The notes beneath the pieces are model-generated. The model did not search any database and was not told the origin of the DNA. It worked only from the letters and a program-made list of their open reading frames with translations. A stretch of 22,113 bases of DNA from positions 1 to 22,113 of IMG/VR virus record IMGVR_UViG_3300046385_000033; one strand, written 5' to 3'. The translations under genes were made by a program, and so were the position numbers. Below are positions 6,725 through 12,061 of the stretch, piece by piece. Within the stretch, counting starts at the first letter, position 1; every line of letters begins with the position of its first letter. Source of the DNA: a virus.

Positions 6725-6996
6725 TGAAAAAATTAATAACAGTAATCGCATGTGTGGCATTATTGTCTGCATGTGGTAAAAAAGGAGATATAGTTGAAGC
6801 TCCGTCAGACTTCATAATTATTCATGGTAAAACATATAAATTAATGAGGGTTATACCATCTGATGGAGATCATGCTATTTGGATAATGTATCCTAAAGAT
6901 AGTACAGATGCTCAACCTACAATGATTAACTTTGAAGTAAGGACTGGAGGTAAAAGCCATCAAACAGCTAACGAAACAGTAATTAAAGTAGATTAA
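6724..6996 (+). CDS. Predicted lipoprotein (90 aa)
   Basis: The N-terminus M-K-K-L-I-T-V-I-A-C-V-A-L-L-S-A-C has a positive start, a hydrophobic core and the lipobox L-S-A-C with Cys17 as lipidation site. The mature part of about 74 residues is polar and beta-prone (F-I-I-I-H-G-K-T-Y-K-L-M-R-V; H-A-I-W-I-M-Y). It should be exported by the host and anchored in the envelope. It lies two genes upstream of the autotransporter and could be part of the same envelope-modifying group. No family recognised. Confidence 0.75.
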   Translation: MKKLITVIACVALLSACGKKGDIVEAPSDFIIIHGKTYKLMRVIPSDGDHAIWIMYPKDSTDAQPTMINFEVRTGGKSHQTANETVIKVD

Positions 6997-6998
6997 TA

Positions 6999-7355
6999 AT
7001 GGCAGGAACAGAGAAGCAACGCGAAGAGATCAACAGAAAGTTGGTCTCTATGCAAATGGAACTTATAGGTCTCACCTATGAGGACGCAGTGAATACACCA
7101 GAGTTCTGGAGGATATATACACTGACTACAGAACAAACATTAGAATGGCGTAAGGATGCTCTTAAGCTTATCCAGAAGACATTTAAATGTAATAGAAAAA
7201 AAGGAGAGTTAATAAGAGGTATGTTTGAGCTTAATTTAGGACTACGTGAGTATAATCCTCCTGTAGAACCATTAACTGCTTATTTACTAGAGAAACCCAC
7301 ATTCTGGCAAAAGATTAAAAAATTATTTACCTTTACAAACAATTTTAAAAAATAA
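6999..7355 (+). CDS. Helical hypothetical protein (118 aa)
   Basis: Starts 2 nt after the lipoprotein stop. It is mostly helical and charged, with a basic patch (K-T-F-K-C-N-R-K-K-G-E-L-I-R-G-M-F) near residues 65-80. It ends in an aromatic-basic segment (F-W-Q-K-I-K-K-L-F-T-F) like the tail of the protein at 6374. No signal peptide or full transmembrane helix. It is separated from the autotransporter gene by a 12-nt A-rich leader. Function unknown. Confidence 0.7.
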   Translation: MAGTEKQREEINRKLVSMQMELIGLTYEDAVNTPEFWRIYTLTTEQTLEWRKDALKLIQKTFKCNRKKGELIRGMFELNLGLREYNPPVEPLTAYLLEKPTFWQKIKKLFTFTNNFKK

Positions 7356-7367
7356 ATAAAAACTAAC

Positions 7368-8579
7368 ATGAAAAAAATTACGACATTGATTTTTAGCTTA
7401 TTGCTAATTGGTGCAACATTAAGTGTACAAGCACAAGAGAACAAAGGACCAAAAGGAGATAAAGGAGAAAAGGGAGACACTGGAGCAACAGGAGCGAAAG
7501 GTGATAAAGGTGAGAAAGGTGAAACAGGAGCTAAGGGAGACAAAGGTCTTAATGGTACTAACGGTACCAATGGTACAAATGGTATCAATGGTGCTAAAGG
7601 AGATAAAGGCGAACAAGGAGAGCATGGTGAGAAGGGAGAACAAGGGGAAAAAGGAGAAAATGGTGCTACAGGTCCACAAGGTCCACAAGGAGAGACAGGA
7701 GCCACAGGTGCTACTGGGGCTACGGGTGCAACTGGTGCAAAAGGAGATAAGGGAGATACAGGTGCTCAGGGCATCCAAGGTATTCAAGGTATTGCTGGTG
7801 CACAAGGTATCCAAGGAGTGAAGGGAGACAAAGGCAATGATGCTGACGTTCTAACAGAAACTAACAGAGCTAAAGGCGAAGAAGCAAGACTTGATGCAGA
7901 GATCGATATGGAAACAAATCGTGCTATGAAAGAAGAATCTCGTCTTGATCATAAGATAGATTCTGAAACTCACAGAGCAATAACTGCAGAGACCAAACTT
8001 AATACCAAGATTGATGCTGAGACTCATAGAGCTATGACAGTGGAAGGAGAATTAAGAACTTCTATTACAACTGTAGCTACAGACTTGGCAAACACCACTG
8101 TTACGCTTAATAATAAGATTGATAACACTTGGTCTAACACACAGAAATTAGTTTCAACAGAAACAACACGTGCTAAGTCTGAAGAAGCTCGAATTGAAGG
8201 TAAAGTAGATGCTGAAACTATCAGAGCAAAGCAAGCGGAGAATCTATTAGCTGAGACTATCGTTAAGAATGACAAGGCAATTAATCAGAGAGTTGATGCT
8301 GAGTACAACAGAGCAATCAAAGCAGAGACACAATTAGGTATGCAAATTGATGGTGTAGCTGCAATGACTGCTGCATTAGGTGCATTGAGTTCTTCTCAGG
8401 TGTACAATCCAAACAAGCGTGGCAATGTATCTGTAGGCACAGGTGTTTATCGTTCATCATCAGCTATGGCTGTAGGTGGTTCGTATTACACAACCAAGAA
8501 CTCTAAGATAGCTGTTAACGTAGCTTTTGGTAGTAACACTGCAACAAGCATCGGTGCTGGATTCAGCTTAGGATTCTAA
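7368..8579 (+). CDS. Collagen-like trimeric autotransporter with YadA-type anchor
   Basis: Complete type Vc secretion architecture in 403 residues: a cleavable signal peptide (about 1-22, ending S-V-Q-A before Q-E-N); 44 uninterrupted Gly-X-Y triplets (27-158), rich in GDK, GEK and GAT; a stalk of roughly 18-residue repeats with E-T-x-R-A and K-I-D (about 164-328), a trimeric coiled-coil pattern; and a YadA-like anchor (about 331-403), A-M-T-A-A-L-G-A-L then four amphipathic strands with G-V-Y-R-S-S-S-A-M-A-V-G-G and a terminal Phe. Family knowledge: such anchors trimerise in the outer membrane and display the stalk on the cell surface. Expected site is therefore the infected host's surface, not the virion. 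Adhesion, shielding or changed phage adsorption are possible roles. A hairpin terminator follows. Confidence 0.9.
   Translation: MKKITTLIFSLLLIGATLSVQAQENKGPKGDKGEKGDTGATGAKGDKGEKGETGAKGDKGLNGTNGTNGTNGINGAKGDKGEQGEHGEKGEQGEKGENGATGPQGPQGETGATGATGATGATGAKGDKGDTGAQGIQGIQGIAGAQGIQGVKGDKGNDADVLTETNRAKGEEARLDAEIDMETNRAMKEESRLDHKIDSETHRAITAETKLNTKIDAETHRAMTVEGELRTSITTVATDLANTTVTLNNKIDNTWSNTQKLVSTETTRAKSEEARIEGKVDAETIRAKQAENLLAETIVKNDKAINQRVDAEYNRAIKAETQLGMQIDGVAAMTAALGALSSSQVYNPNKRGNVSVGTGVYRSSSAMAVGGSYYTTKNSKIAVNVAFGSNTATSIGAGFSLGF
7446..7841 (+). repeat. Gly-X-Y collagen repeat tract (44 triplets)
   Basis: This part of the autotransporter gene encodes 44 consecutive Gly-X-Y triplets. The 9-nt unit is imperfect, with subclusters such as GTN-GTN-GTN and GAT-GAT-GAT-GAT suggesting local expansion by slippage or recombination. 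It also creates long open frames in other readings on both strands, which I do not count as genes. Confidence 0.9.
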
Positions 8580-8591
8580 TTACACCTCAAA

Positions 8592-8667
8592 GGGTATAAA
8601 ATGATGGAATGACACTATTGGGTTATAAAATAATCAACTTGATTATACCCGATAGTGTTATTTTTTT
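8592..8667 (+). terminator. Compound hairpin terminator after the autotransporter gene
   Basis: ACACTATTGGGT (8612-8623) pairs with ACCCGATAGTGT (8647-8658), one G-T wobble, and inside it ATAATCAA (8630-8637) pairs perfectly with TTGATTAT (8639-8646). A run of T follows (8661-8667). GGGTATAA at 8592-8599 can instead pair with TTATACCC at 8643-8650, so two folds compete. Confidence 0.85.
8599..8610 (+). repeat. 12-bp direct repeat AAATGATGGAAT, left copy
   Basis: Exact match to 9235-9246. The two copies bracket the GIY-YIG gene and its promoter, giving a 636-bp period. Joining the sequence left of this copy to that right of the other forms a long hairpin (8592-8610 with 9247-9263), which suggests an insertion into an older terminator. 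Confidence 0.75.
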
Positions 8668-8695
8668 GTTATTTATTATAAAATACATATATTTG
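8665..8695 (+). promoter_or_regulatory. Bacteroidota-type promoter for the GIY-YIG gene
   Basis: TTTG at 8665-8668, 19 nt spacer, then TATATTTG at 8688-8695, fits the known Bacteroidota primary sigma consensus (TTTG near -33, TANNTTTG near -7). The start codon is 20 nt downstream, giving a short leader. It is the only clear match to this consensus that I found in an intergenic gap of the window. Confidence 0.75.
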
Positions 8696-8713
8696 TACCA
8701 TAAAAAGGTATAA
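8693..8713 (+). promoter_or_regulatory. Candidate operator overlapping the promoter
   Basis: TTGTACC (8693-8699) and GGTATAA (8707-8713) form an inverted repeat with one mismatch, spaced 7 nt, covering the promoter's downstream end and the leader. A perfect version, TTATACC-6 nt-GGTATAA, lies after the gene at 9256-9275. Because the encoded protein has an XRE-like domain, these boxes are candidate autoregulatory sites. Confidence 0.4.
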
Positions 8714-8715
8714 AT

Positions 8716-9240
8716 ATGGAAAAAATAATATATGGATTGTATCATCCAATAACAAAAAAACCAGTATATGTTGGTAAATCAACAGTTGGTTTAGATAGAC
8801 CATGGGCTCACATTGATGAAAAGTCTCATAGTAGTAAAGTTAATGAGTGGGTCAATGAACTAAAAACTAACGGACTGAGTCCAGTTCTTATTGTGTTAGA
8901 TCAAGCAGAAACTAATGAAGTTTTAGCTAAGAAAGAAGTTTTTTGGATTAATAGTATCATAAATGATGGATATCCACTTCTTAATCAGTCATTAGTTAAT
9001 CCTGTTTATTTTCTATTAGAATCTTCTTATAATGACGATGATCATTTAAGAGAGATTAGATTATTTATAAAAATGAAAAGAAAACAAAACAAATTAACAC
9101 AACAAGAACTAGCTGACAAGGCTGGTGTAGGAATTAGATTTATAAGAGAGCTTGAACAAGGTCCTAAAACTAATTTCAATATAGAGACTTTACAAAAAGT
9201 ATTATCTCTATTTGGAGTAAGATTATCATTAACCAAATGA
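8716..9240 (+). CDS. GIY-YIG endonuclease fused to XRE/HipB-like DNA-binding domain
   Basis: Residues 1-95 are a GIY-YIG nuclease: G7-L-Y9 and Y18-V-G20 stand for the GIY and YIG elements, then catalytic Arg28 with His32 (R-P-W-A-H), Glu74 in K-K-E-V-F-W-I-N, and the Asn90 motif (L-L-N). All expected catalytic residues are present. Residues about 112-172 form a helix-turn-helix of the XRE/HipB type (L-T-Q-Q-E-L-A-D-K-A-G-V then F-I-R-E-L-E-Q-G). The gene has its own promoter and is framed by terminators, so it is transcribed alone. Likely a free-standing homing endonuclease or selfish nuclease that can repress its own promoter; a defence or inter-phage weapon role is the alternative. Confidence 0.88.
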   Translation: MEKIIYGLYHPITKKPVYVGKSTVGLDRPWAHIDEKSHSSKVNEWVNELKTNGLSPVLIVLDQAETNEVLAKKEVFWINSIINDGYPLLNQSLVNPVYFLLESSYNDDDHLREIRLFIKMKRKQNKLTQQELADKAGVGIRFIRELEQGPKTNFNIETLQKVLSLFGVRLSLTK

Positions 9241-9246
9241 TGGAAT
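9235..9246 (+). repeat. 12-bp direct repeat AAATGATGGAAT, right copy
   Basis: Exact copy of 8599-8610. It supplies the last Lys codon and TGA stop of the GIY-YIG gene. A third, related sequence, AATGATGGAA, lies at 9277-9286, next to GGTATAA as in the left flank. Confidence 0.75.
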
Positions 9247-9255
9247 TATCCGTCA

Positions 9256-9275
9256 TTATACCCAAAAAGGTATAA
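9256..9275 (+). promoter_or_regulatory. Perfect inverted repeat TTATACC/GGTATAA
   Basis: TTATACC at 9256-9262 and GGTATAA at 9269-9275 are perfect reverse complements with a 6-nt CAAAAA spacer. The same boxes occur upstream of the gene (8593-8599, 8643-8649, 8707-8713). It is either an operator for the XRE-domain protein or a leftover of the terminator arms. Confidence 0.45.
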
Positions 9276-9288
9276 CAATGATGGAAAG

Positions 9289-9317
9289 AAGCCTCACAGA
9301 AATGTGGGGCTTTTTTG
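9289..9317 (+). terminator. Strong terminator after the GIY-YIG cassette
   Basis: AAGCCTCACA (9289-9298) pairs with TGTGGGGCTT (9303-9312), one G-T wobble, around a GAAA tetraloop, followed by a T run. It isolates the cassette from the gene run that begins at 9341. Confidence 0.85.
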
Positions 9318-9340
9318 TTTTACAATTAAATCATAAAACT

Positions 9341-9556
9341 ATGGCTAAGGCTAAAAAACAAAAAGAAGATCAAGTGTATTACTCTGCATCAGTTGAACCT
9401 ATTGAACCAGAGATGGAAATATTTCCTGAATTAACAGCAGAGGATGCTATTGATTATGTTAAGGAAAATGAACCAGACATGAGAGAGATATATCTGTATG
9501 AGATTAAGCTTATTGGTAAGTATAAAGTAAACTACAACTTAGAAAAAATAATGTAA
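9341..9556 (+). CDS. Small acidic hypothetical protein (71 aa)
   Basis: I place the start at ATG 9341, right after the leader motif AAAACTA. An earlier in-frame ATG at 9278 would run the coding region through the terminator hairpin and is rejected. The N-terminus is Lys-rich (M-A-K-A-K-K-Q-K-E-D), the middle strongly acidic (I-E-P-E-M-E-I-F-P-E-L-T-A-E-D-A), and the end basic (K-L-I-G-K-Y-K-V-N-Y). No known motif. First gene of the operon that runs to 16667. Confidence 0.7.
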   Translation: MAKAKKQKEDQVYYSASVEPIEPEMEIFPELTAEDAIDYVKENEPDMREIYLYEIKLIGKYKVNYNLEKIM

Positions 9557-9558
9557 TT

Positions 9559-9858
9559 ATGACACCAACAAATCCAGTATGGATGATTGCAACAACGCAA
9601 GCAGTAAACAATCGTTCGCACCACCATCATCATCAGCATAGTGAAGATGAAGGAACACAGCTATTAGCTATAGCTTTAGCATTTATCATACCATCACTGT
9701 TATGGATTGTATTTACGTCTACTAGACAATTCTTTAAAAGAGATAAATACTACGACTTTTTTGATGAAAATAGTTTTGCATTACTCATATTAGCTGTGTT
9801 TGGAGGATTCACATTATTCGTAGTATTTGTATCATTAATTTACACATTAATTAAATAA
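9559..9858 (+). CDS. Two-pass membrane protein with His-rich N-terminus (99 aa)
   Basis: The N-terminal 30 residues are polar and contain a histidine cluster (H-H-H-H-H-Q-H at about 21-27). Two hydrophobic helices follow (about 34-52 and 74-96), separated by a charged loop (F-K-R-D-K-Y-Y-D-F-F-D-E). The His cluster could bind metal but may be incidental. It is tightly packed (2-nt gaps) between two soluble proteins. No family recognised. Confidence 0.7.
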   Translation: MTPTNPVWMIATTQAVNNRSHHHHHQHSEDEGTQLLAIALAFIIPSLLWIVFTSTRQFFKRDKYYDFFDENSFALLILAVFGGFTLFVVFVSLIYTLIK

Positions 9859-9860
9859 TC

Positions 9861-10412
9861 ATGGGAGGACAAGTTTTTATCGTTAGATCAAGAGGATCAA
9901 ATGTCAATGAGGCATACACAAGTGCTGTAAAAGAAGCAATTGCAGAACATGGCAATGACACCTACAATGGTACAATCAGTACAACAGTTAGCTGTATTGA
10001 TGTAACTAAAAAGTTTCGTGATAGTAAGAAAGAGAGACGTCAGTTTCTTGATGACATGATAGAGAACGCACGTAAGCGTGATTGTTATGCTATTGAAGAT
10101 GTAGCGCCTATCAAGAACAACAACAAGATCAAGTCTGTTGTTGAGCACACTGTTGTTAAAGGTACCAGTAAATGGGAGCTTAGATACAATGTGTATACAG
10201 GATGGGAGGATAGACAATTGAAGTCGTTCAAGACCAAAACTGAAGCTGTTAAGTTTGCTCGTGAGCAGACAGAGAAGACACAGGACAGTACCTTTGTACG
10301 TATGGAAAAGGTTCTTACTAATCAAGATGCTAACGTTGCTTGCATTAAGTATAAGCCATCTCCACAAGAGAGAGAAGGTGTGTATATATTGTTTGGAATA
10401 GCCGCTGAGTAG
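9861..10412 (+). CDS. Conserved phage hypothetical protein (183 aa)
   Basis: The N-terminus M-G-G-Q-V-F-I-V-R-S-R-G, followed by a helix (N-E-A-Y-T-S-A-V-K-E-A) and Y-N-G-T-I-S-T-T, matches a pattern I recall from unannotated phage proteins; their function is unknown to me. The middle is basic and helical (D-S-K-K-E-R-R-Q-F-L-D-D). The C-terminal half is beta-rich (W-E-L-R-Y-N-V-Y-T-G-W). Soluble, no cysteine motif and no catalytic signature. Ends with TAG, 1 nt before the next start. Confidence 0.75.
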   Translation: MGGQVFIVRSRGSNVNEAYTSAVKEAIAEHGNDTYNGTISTTVSCIDVTKKFRDSKKERRQFLDDMIENARKRDCYAIEDVAPIKNNNKIKSVVEHTVVKGTSKWELRYNVYTGWEDRQLKSFKTKTEAVKFAREQTEKTQDSTFVRMEKVLTNQDANVACIKYKPSPQEREGVYILFGIAAE

Positions 10413-10413
10413 T

Positions 10414-10656
10414 ATGCCTAAGAAACCTAAACTAACACAAGACAAGATGGAATGTCTTCATTGTGATGATGTACAGGATGTAGCAGTGATAGAAGAGTTG
10501 TTTGAACAAACAGGCAACTCTTCTGCTGTTACAACATATTGTACATCATGTAATGGTAAACTGATAGCACGGTTCTCAGTGAATGGATTCTATTCATTTA
10601 ATCACTTTAGACCTGAATGGAAGAAGAAGTATAACGCAAAACTTAGAAAAACATGA
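10414..10656 (+). CDS. Small zinc-ribbon-like protein (80 aa)
   Basis: Two CxxC pairs, C14-L-H-C17 and C43-T-S-C46, are spaced as in a zinc ribbon with a helix between them (V-I-E-E-L-F-E-Q-T-G). The C-terminal third is basic and aromatic (F-R-P-E-W-K-K-K-Y-N-A-K-L-R-K), suitable for nucleic-acid contact. Zinc binding is inferred from the pattern; the partner is unknown. It overlaps the next gene by 4 nt (ATGA). Confidence 0.72.
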   Translation: MPKKPKLTQDKMECLHCDDVQDVAVIEELFEQTGNSSAVTTYCTSCNGKLIARFSVNGFYSFNHFRPEWKKKYNAKLRKT

Positions 10657-10853
10657 GCGATAAGAAACAAACAGCAGTAGAATGGCTTGAAGAACAATTT
10701 AATTCAGGTTCATTCTTTAATTGGAAGACTGTTTTCGAACAAGCCAAACAAATGGAGAAAGAGCAGATAAAAGATGCTTACGACGAAGGCGATATTCAAT
10801 TAGTTAATGCAGAACAATATTACAACGAAACTTATGGCAAAGAAACCAACTAG
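10653..10853 (+). CDS. Small Bacteroidota-phage family protein (66 aa)
   Basis: The sequence follows a pattern I recognise from many small proteins in Bacteroidota and their phages: T-A-V-E-W-L at the N-terminus, Q-A-K-Q-M-E-K-E-Q-I in the middle, an A-Y-D-E-G turn, and A-E-Q-Y-Y-N-E-T-Y-G near the end. Function is unknown. Its presence is one of the better host-phylum clues in the window. Starts in an ATGA overlap and ends with TAG, overlapping the next start by 20 nt. Confidence 0.78.
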   Translation: MSDKKQTAVEWLEEQFNSGSFFNWKTVFEQAKQMEKEQIKDAYDEGDIQLVNAEQYYNETYGKETN

Positions 10854-11097
10854 AAAAACAGCATTGCACCGCGCGATACTTGAACTCAAGAAGAGGCAAT
10901 CGCTTTACGAAGACATTGATGACGTGTCTGCCTCAGTAGTTGAGGCTTGTATCTATGATATTACGTATTATCTATATGCCGAACAGAAACAGATTGTCAA
11001 AGCATACAAAGATGGGTTAGAGGATATGCGAGTAAGACACCACTTTAGACCCAATCATTATTTTGAAAATAACTTTAAGGAATATGACAATGAATAA
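10834..11097 (+). CDS. Hypothetical helical protein (87 aa)
   Basis: I choose ATG 10834 (M-A-K-K-P-T-R-K) over an in-frame ATG at 10807, because the shorter form keeps the overlap with the previous gene to 20 nt and begins with a typical basic N-terminus. The protein is helical and charged (L-H-R-A-I-L-E-L-K-K-R-Q), with a Tyr-rich core and an end rich in His, Phe and Asn. No named motif. It overlaps the next gene by 8 nt. Confidence 0.65.
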   Translation: MAKKPTRKTALHRAILELKKRQSLYEDIDDVSASVVEACIYDITYYLYAEQKQIVKAYKDGLEDMRVRHHFRPNHYFENNFKEYDNE

Positions 11098-11458
11098 AGA
11101 ATTTGTAACATACGAGCAAGCAGTAGAATTAAAAAAACTATTGTACGGCGAGCATTATGGAGATGATTATTTAGCTTGGTATTCTAGCAACAAAGACTTC
11201 CATTACAGGAATATGAATTCGCCTGTTTACCCAAACAATCAGTCCTTTATTGCGCCACTTAAACAACAAGTATTTAGATGGTTTAGGGAGATGTATGGTG
11301 CTCATATTCATCCTCGTAGAATTTTGCCAAATGTTTACATAGCTGAATATGGTTTATGGACAAGCGAAGCGTTTAAAACATACGAAGAAGCAGAGAATGC
11401 TTGTATAGATAAACTTATTGAGATAGCTAAACAACAAGACAATGGAACTTCCGATTAA
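11090..11458 (+). CDS. Bacteroidota-phage family protein with FRWFRE core (122 aa)
   Basis: The start ATG 11090 gives M-N-K-E-F-V-T-Y-E-Q-A-V-E-L-K-K, the usual beginning of a widespread small-protein family in Bacteroidota and their phages as I recall it. The hallmark core A-P-L-K-Q-Q-V-F-R-W-F-R-E-M-Y and the C-terminal T-Y-E-E-A-E-N-A-C-I-D-K-L-I-E are both present. Function unknown. An in-frame ATG 6 nt upstream is a possible alternative. Its last codons contain the 16-nt repeat in which the next gene starts. Confidence 0.78.
   Translation: MNKEFVTYEQAVELKKLLYGEHYGDDYLAWYSSNKDFHYRNMNSPVYPNNQSFIAPLKQQVFRWFREMYGAHIHPRRILPNVYIAEYGLWTSEAFKTYEEAENACIDKLIEIAKQQDNGTSD
11429..11444 (+). repeat. 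Gene-junction repeat AAACAACAAGACAATG, copy 1
   Basis: A 16-nt sequence repeated exactly at 11616-11631. In both places it encodes the K-Q-Q-D-N tail of one protein, and its final ATG is the start codon of the next gene in another frame. The junction is therefore duplicated. Confidence 0.7.
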
Positions 11459-11654
11459 AGGTAAGGATATTGAGGGAATAACTTCCAATGGTGAGAAGGT
11501 ATATTGTTTTAGATGTAATTGCCAAGATCCATATTGTGCAGAATGGAGATGTTCTATCACGGGATGTGGTTTAATCGTTAAAATAGTAAAATGGGAATAC
11601 CTTGAACAAATATCAAAACAACAAGACAATGAAAGTAACAGTAACAGAAATTAG
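11442..11654 (+). CDS. Small cysteine-rich protein, probable metal binder (70 aa)
   Basis: Six cysteines are clustered in the middle (C22-F-R-C25-N-C27, then C32, C37 and C42 with W35 between), a layout suggesting one or two zinc sites. The N-terminus is beta-prone (I-E-G-I-T-S-N-G-E-K-V-Y) and the K-W-E-Y segment follows the cysteines. The C-terminal K-Q-Q-D-N repeats the tail of the previous protein. Function unknown; similar Cys-rich proteins occur in Bacteroidota phages as far as I recall. Confidence 0.72.
   Translation: MELPIKGKDIEGITSNGEKVYCFRCNCQDPYCAEWRCSITGCGLIVKIVKWEYLEQISKQQDNESNSNRN
11616..11631 (+). repeat. Gene-junction repeat AAACAACAAGACAATG, copy 2
   Basis: Exact second copy of 11429-11444, again ending in the start codon of the following gene (ATG 11629). 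Confidence 0.7.
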
Positions 11655-11862
11655 AGAAGCTAGATTTAGTTATAATCCTTCAATACCTGCTCATAATAAG
11701 CATATACATACTGAATATGAAGTGTATATAAAAGGTGGCGAACTAGGAGGCACAATAAAAACATTTTATAGCAGGGAGGCTGCTGAAGCATATGTTGAGC
11801 ATCTTCAAGAAAAGAAAAATGATTACAGCAAGGTTATTAAAGAAATAGAAATCGATGGCTGA
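11629..11862 (+). CDS. Hypothetical protein (77 aa)
   Basis: I use ATG 11629, inside the junction repeat, rather than an upstream in-frame TTG. The protein starts with beta strands (M-K-V-T-V-T-E-I-R-E-A-R-F-S-Y) and has a loop rich in His and Pro, another strand (Y-E-V-Y-I-K-G-G), then a helix (S-R-E-A-A-E-A-Y-V-E-H-L-Q-E-K). This beta-beta-alpha layout is compact and soluble. Family not recognised. It overlaps both neighbours. Confidence 0.68.
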   Translation: MKVTVTEIREARFSYNPSIPAHNKHIHTEYEVYIKGGELGGTIKTFYSREAAEAYVEHLQEKKNDYSKVIKEIEIDG

Positions 11863-12061
11863 TATCGCAATGTGTAGAGACAAGAAGTGTCCTATGAAGT
11901 ATGACTGCTATAGGTTCACAGCACCAGAGAATCCGTGGAGACAATCGTTCTTTGCTGAATCACCTCGTGAAGAGGGTAAGTTTTATTGTGACCAGTTCTG
12001 GAATAACACAGGACACACATTAGATGTAAAATTTAGAGAGTACGAAAAAGAAAAATCATGA
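11855..12061 (+). CDS. Small four-cysteine phage protein (68 aa)
   Basis: Begins M-A-D-I-A-M-C7-R-D-K-K-C12-P-M-K-Y-D-C18-Y-R-F and has a further Cys at 45 (F-Y-C-D-Q-F-W). The C-x4-C-P-x4-C-x-R pattern with a later Y-C-x3-W matches a small protein family common in phages, as I recall it; four cysteines suggest a metal site. Function unknown. It overlaps the upstream gene by 8 nt and the downstream gene by 4 nt. Confidence 0.75.
   Translation: MADIAMCRDKKCPMKYDCYRFTAPENPWRQSFFAESPREEGKFYCDQFWNNTGHTLDVKFREYEKEKS

Larger units (their letters stand above)
8611..9246 (+). mobile_element. Candidate insertion cassette carrying a GIY-YIG nuclease
   Basis: The segment is bounded by the direct repeat AAATGATGGAAT (8599-8610 and 9235-9246). 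It holds a hairpin with a T-run, a Bacteroidota-type promoter and one gene, whose TGA stop lies in the right repeat. If the 636 bp are removed, the remaining flanks form a stem of about 15 bp with an ATTA loop. Stand-alone GIY-YIG genes are often mobile homing elements in phages. Homing does not by itself create direct repeats, so the insertion mechanism is open, and the repeat could also arise from shared terminator-like sequence. Confidence 0.5.

Noticed and set aside
7280-7814. Long frames antisense to the collagen gene (Pro/Ser/Cys-rich products)
   Set aside because: They are the reverse reading of the Gly-X-Y repeat, whose periodicity removes stops; composition is biased and there is no plausible start context.
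7423-7821. Lys/Glu/Val-rich frame inside the collagen gene
   Set aside because: A +1 shadow of the repeated 9-nt unit, with no independent start signal.
9278-9340. Upstream in-frame ATG extending the gene at 9341
   Set aside because: It would translate through a strong terminator hairpin; ATG 9341 directly follows an AAAACTA leader.
9616-9642. His cluster as a cloning tag artefact
   Set aside because: The codons are mixed (CAC, CAT) and the cluster lies inside a natural membrane protein with coupled neighbours, so it is probably native.
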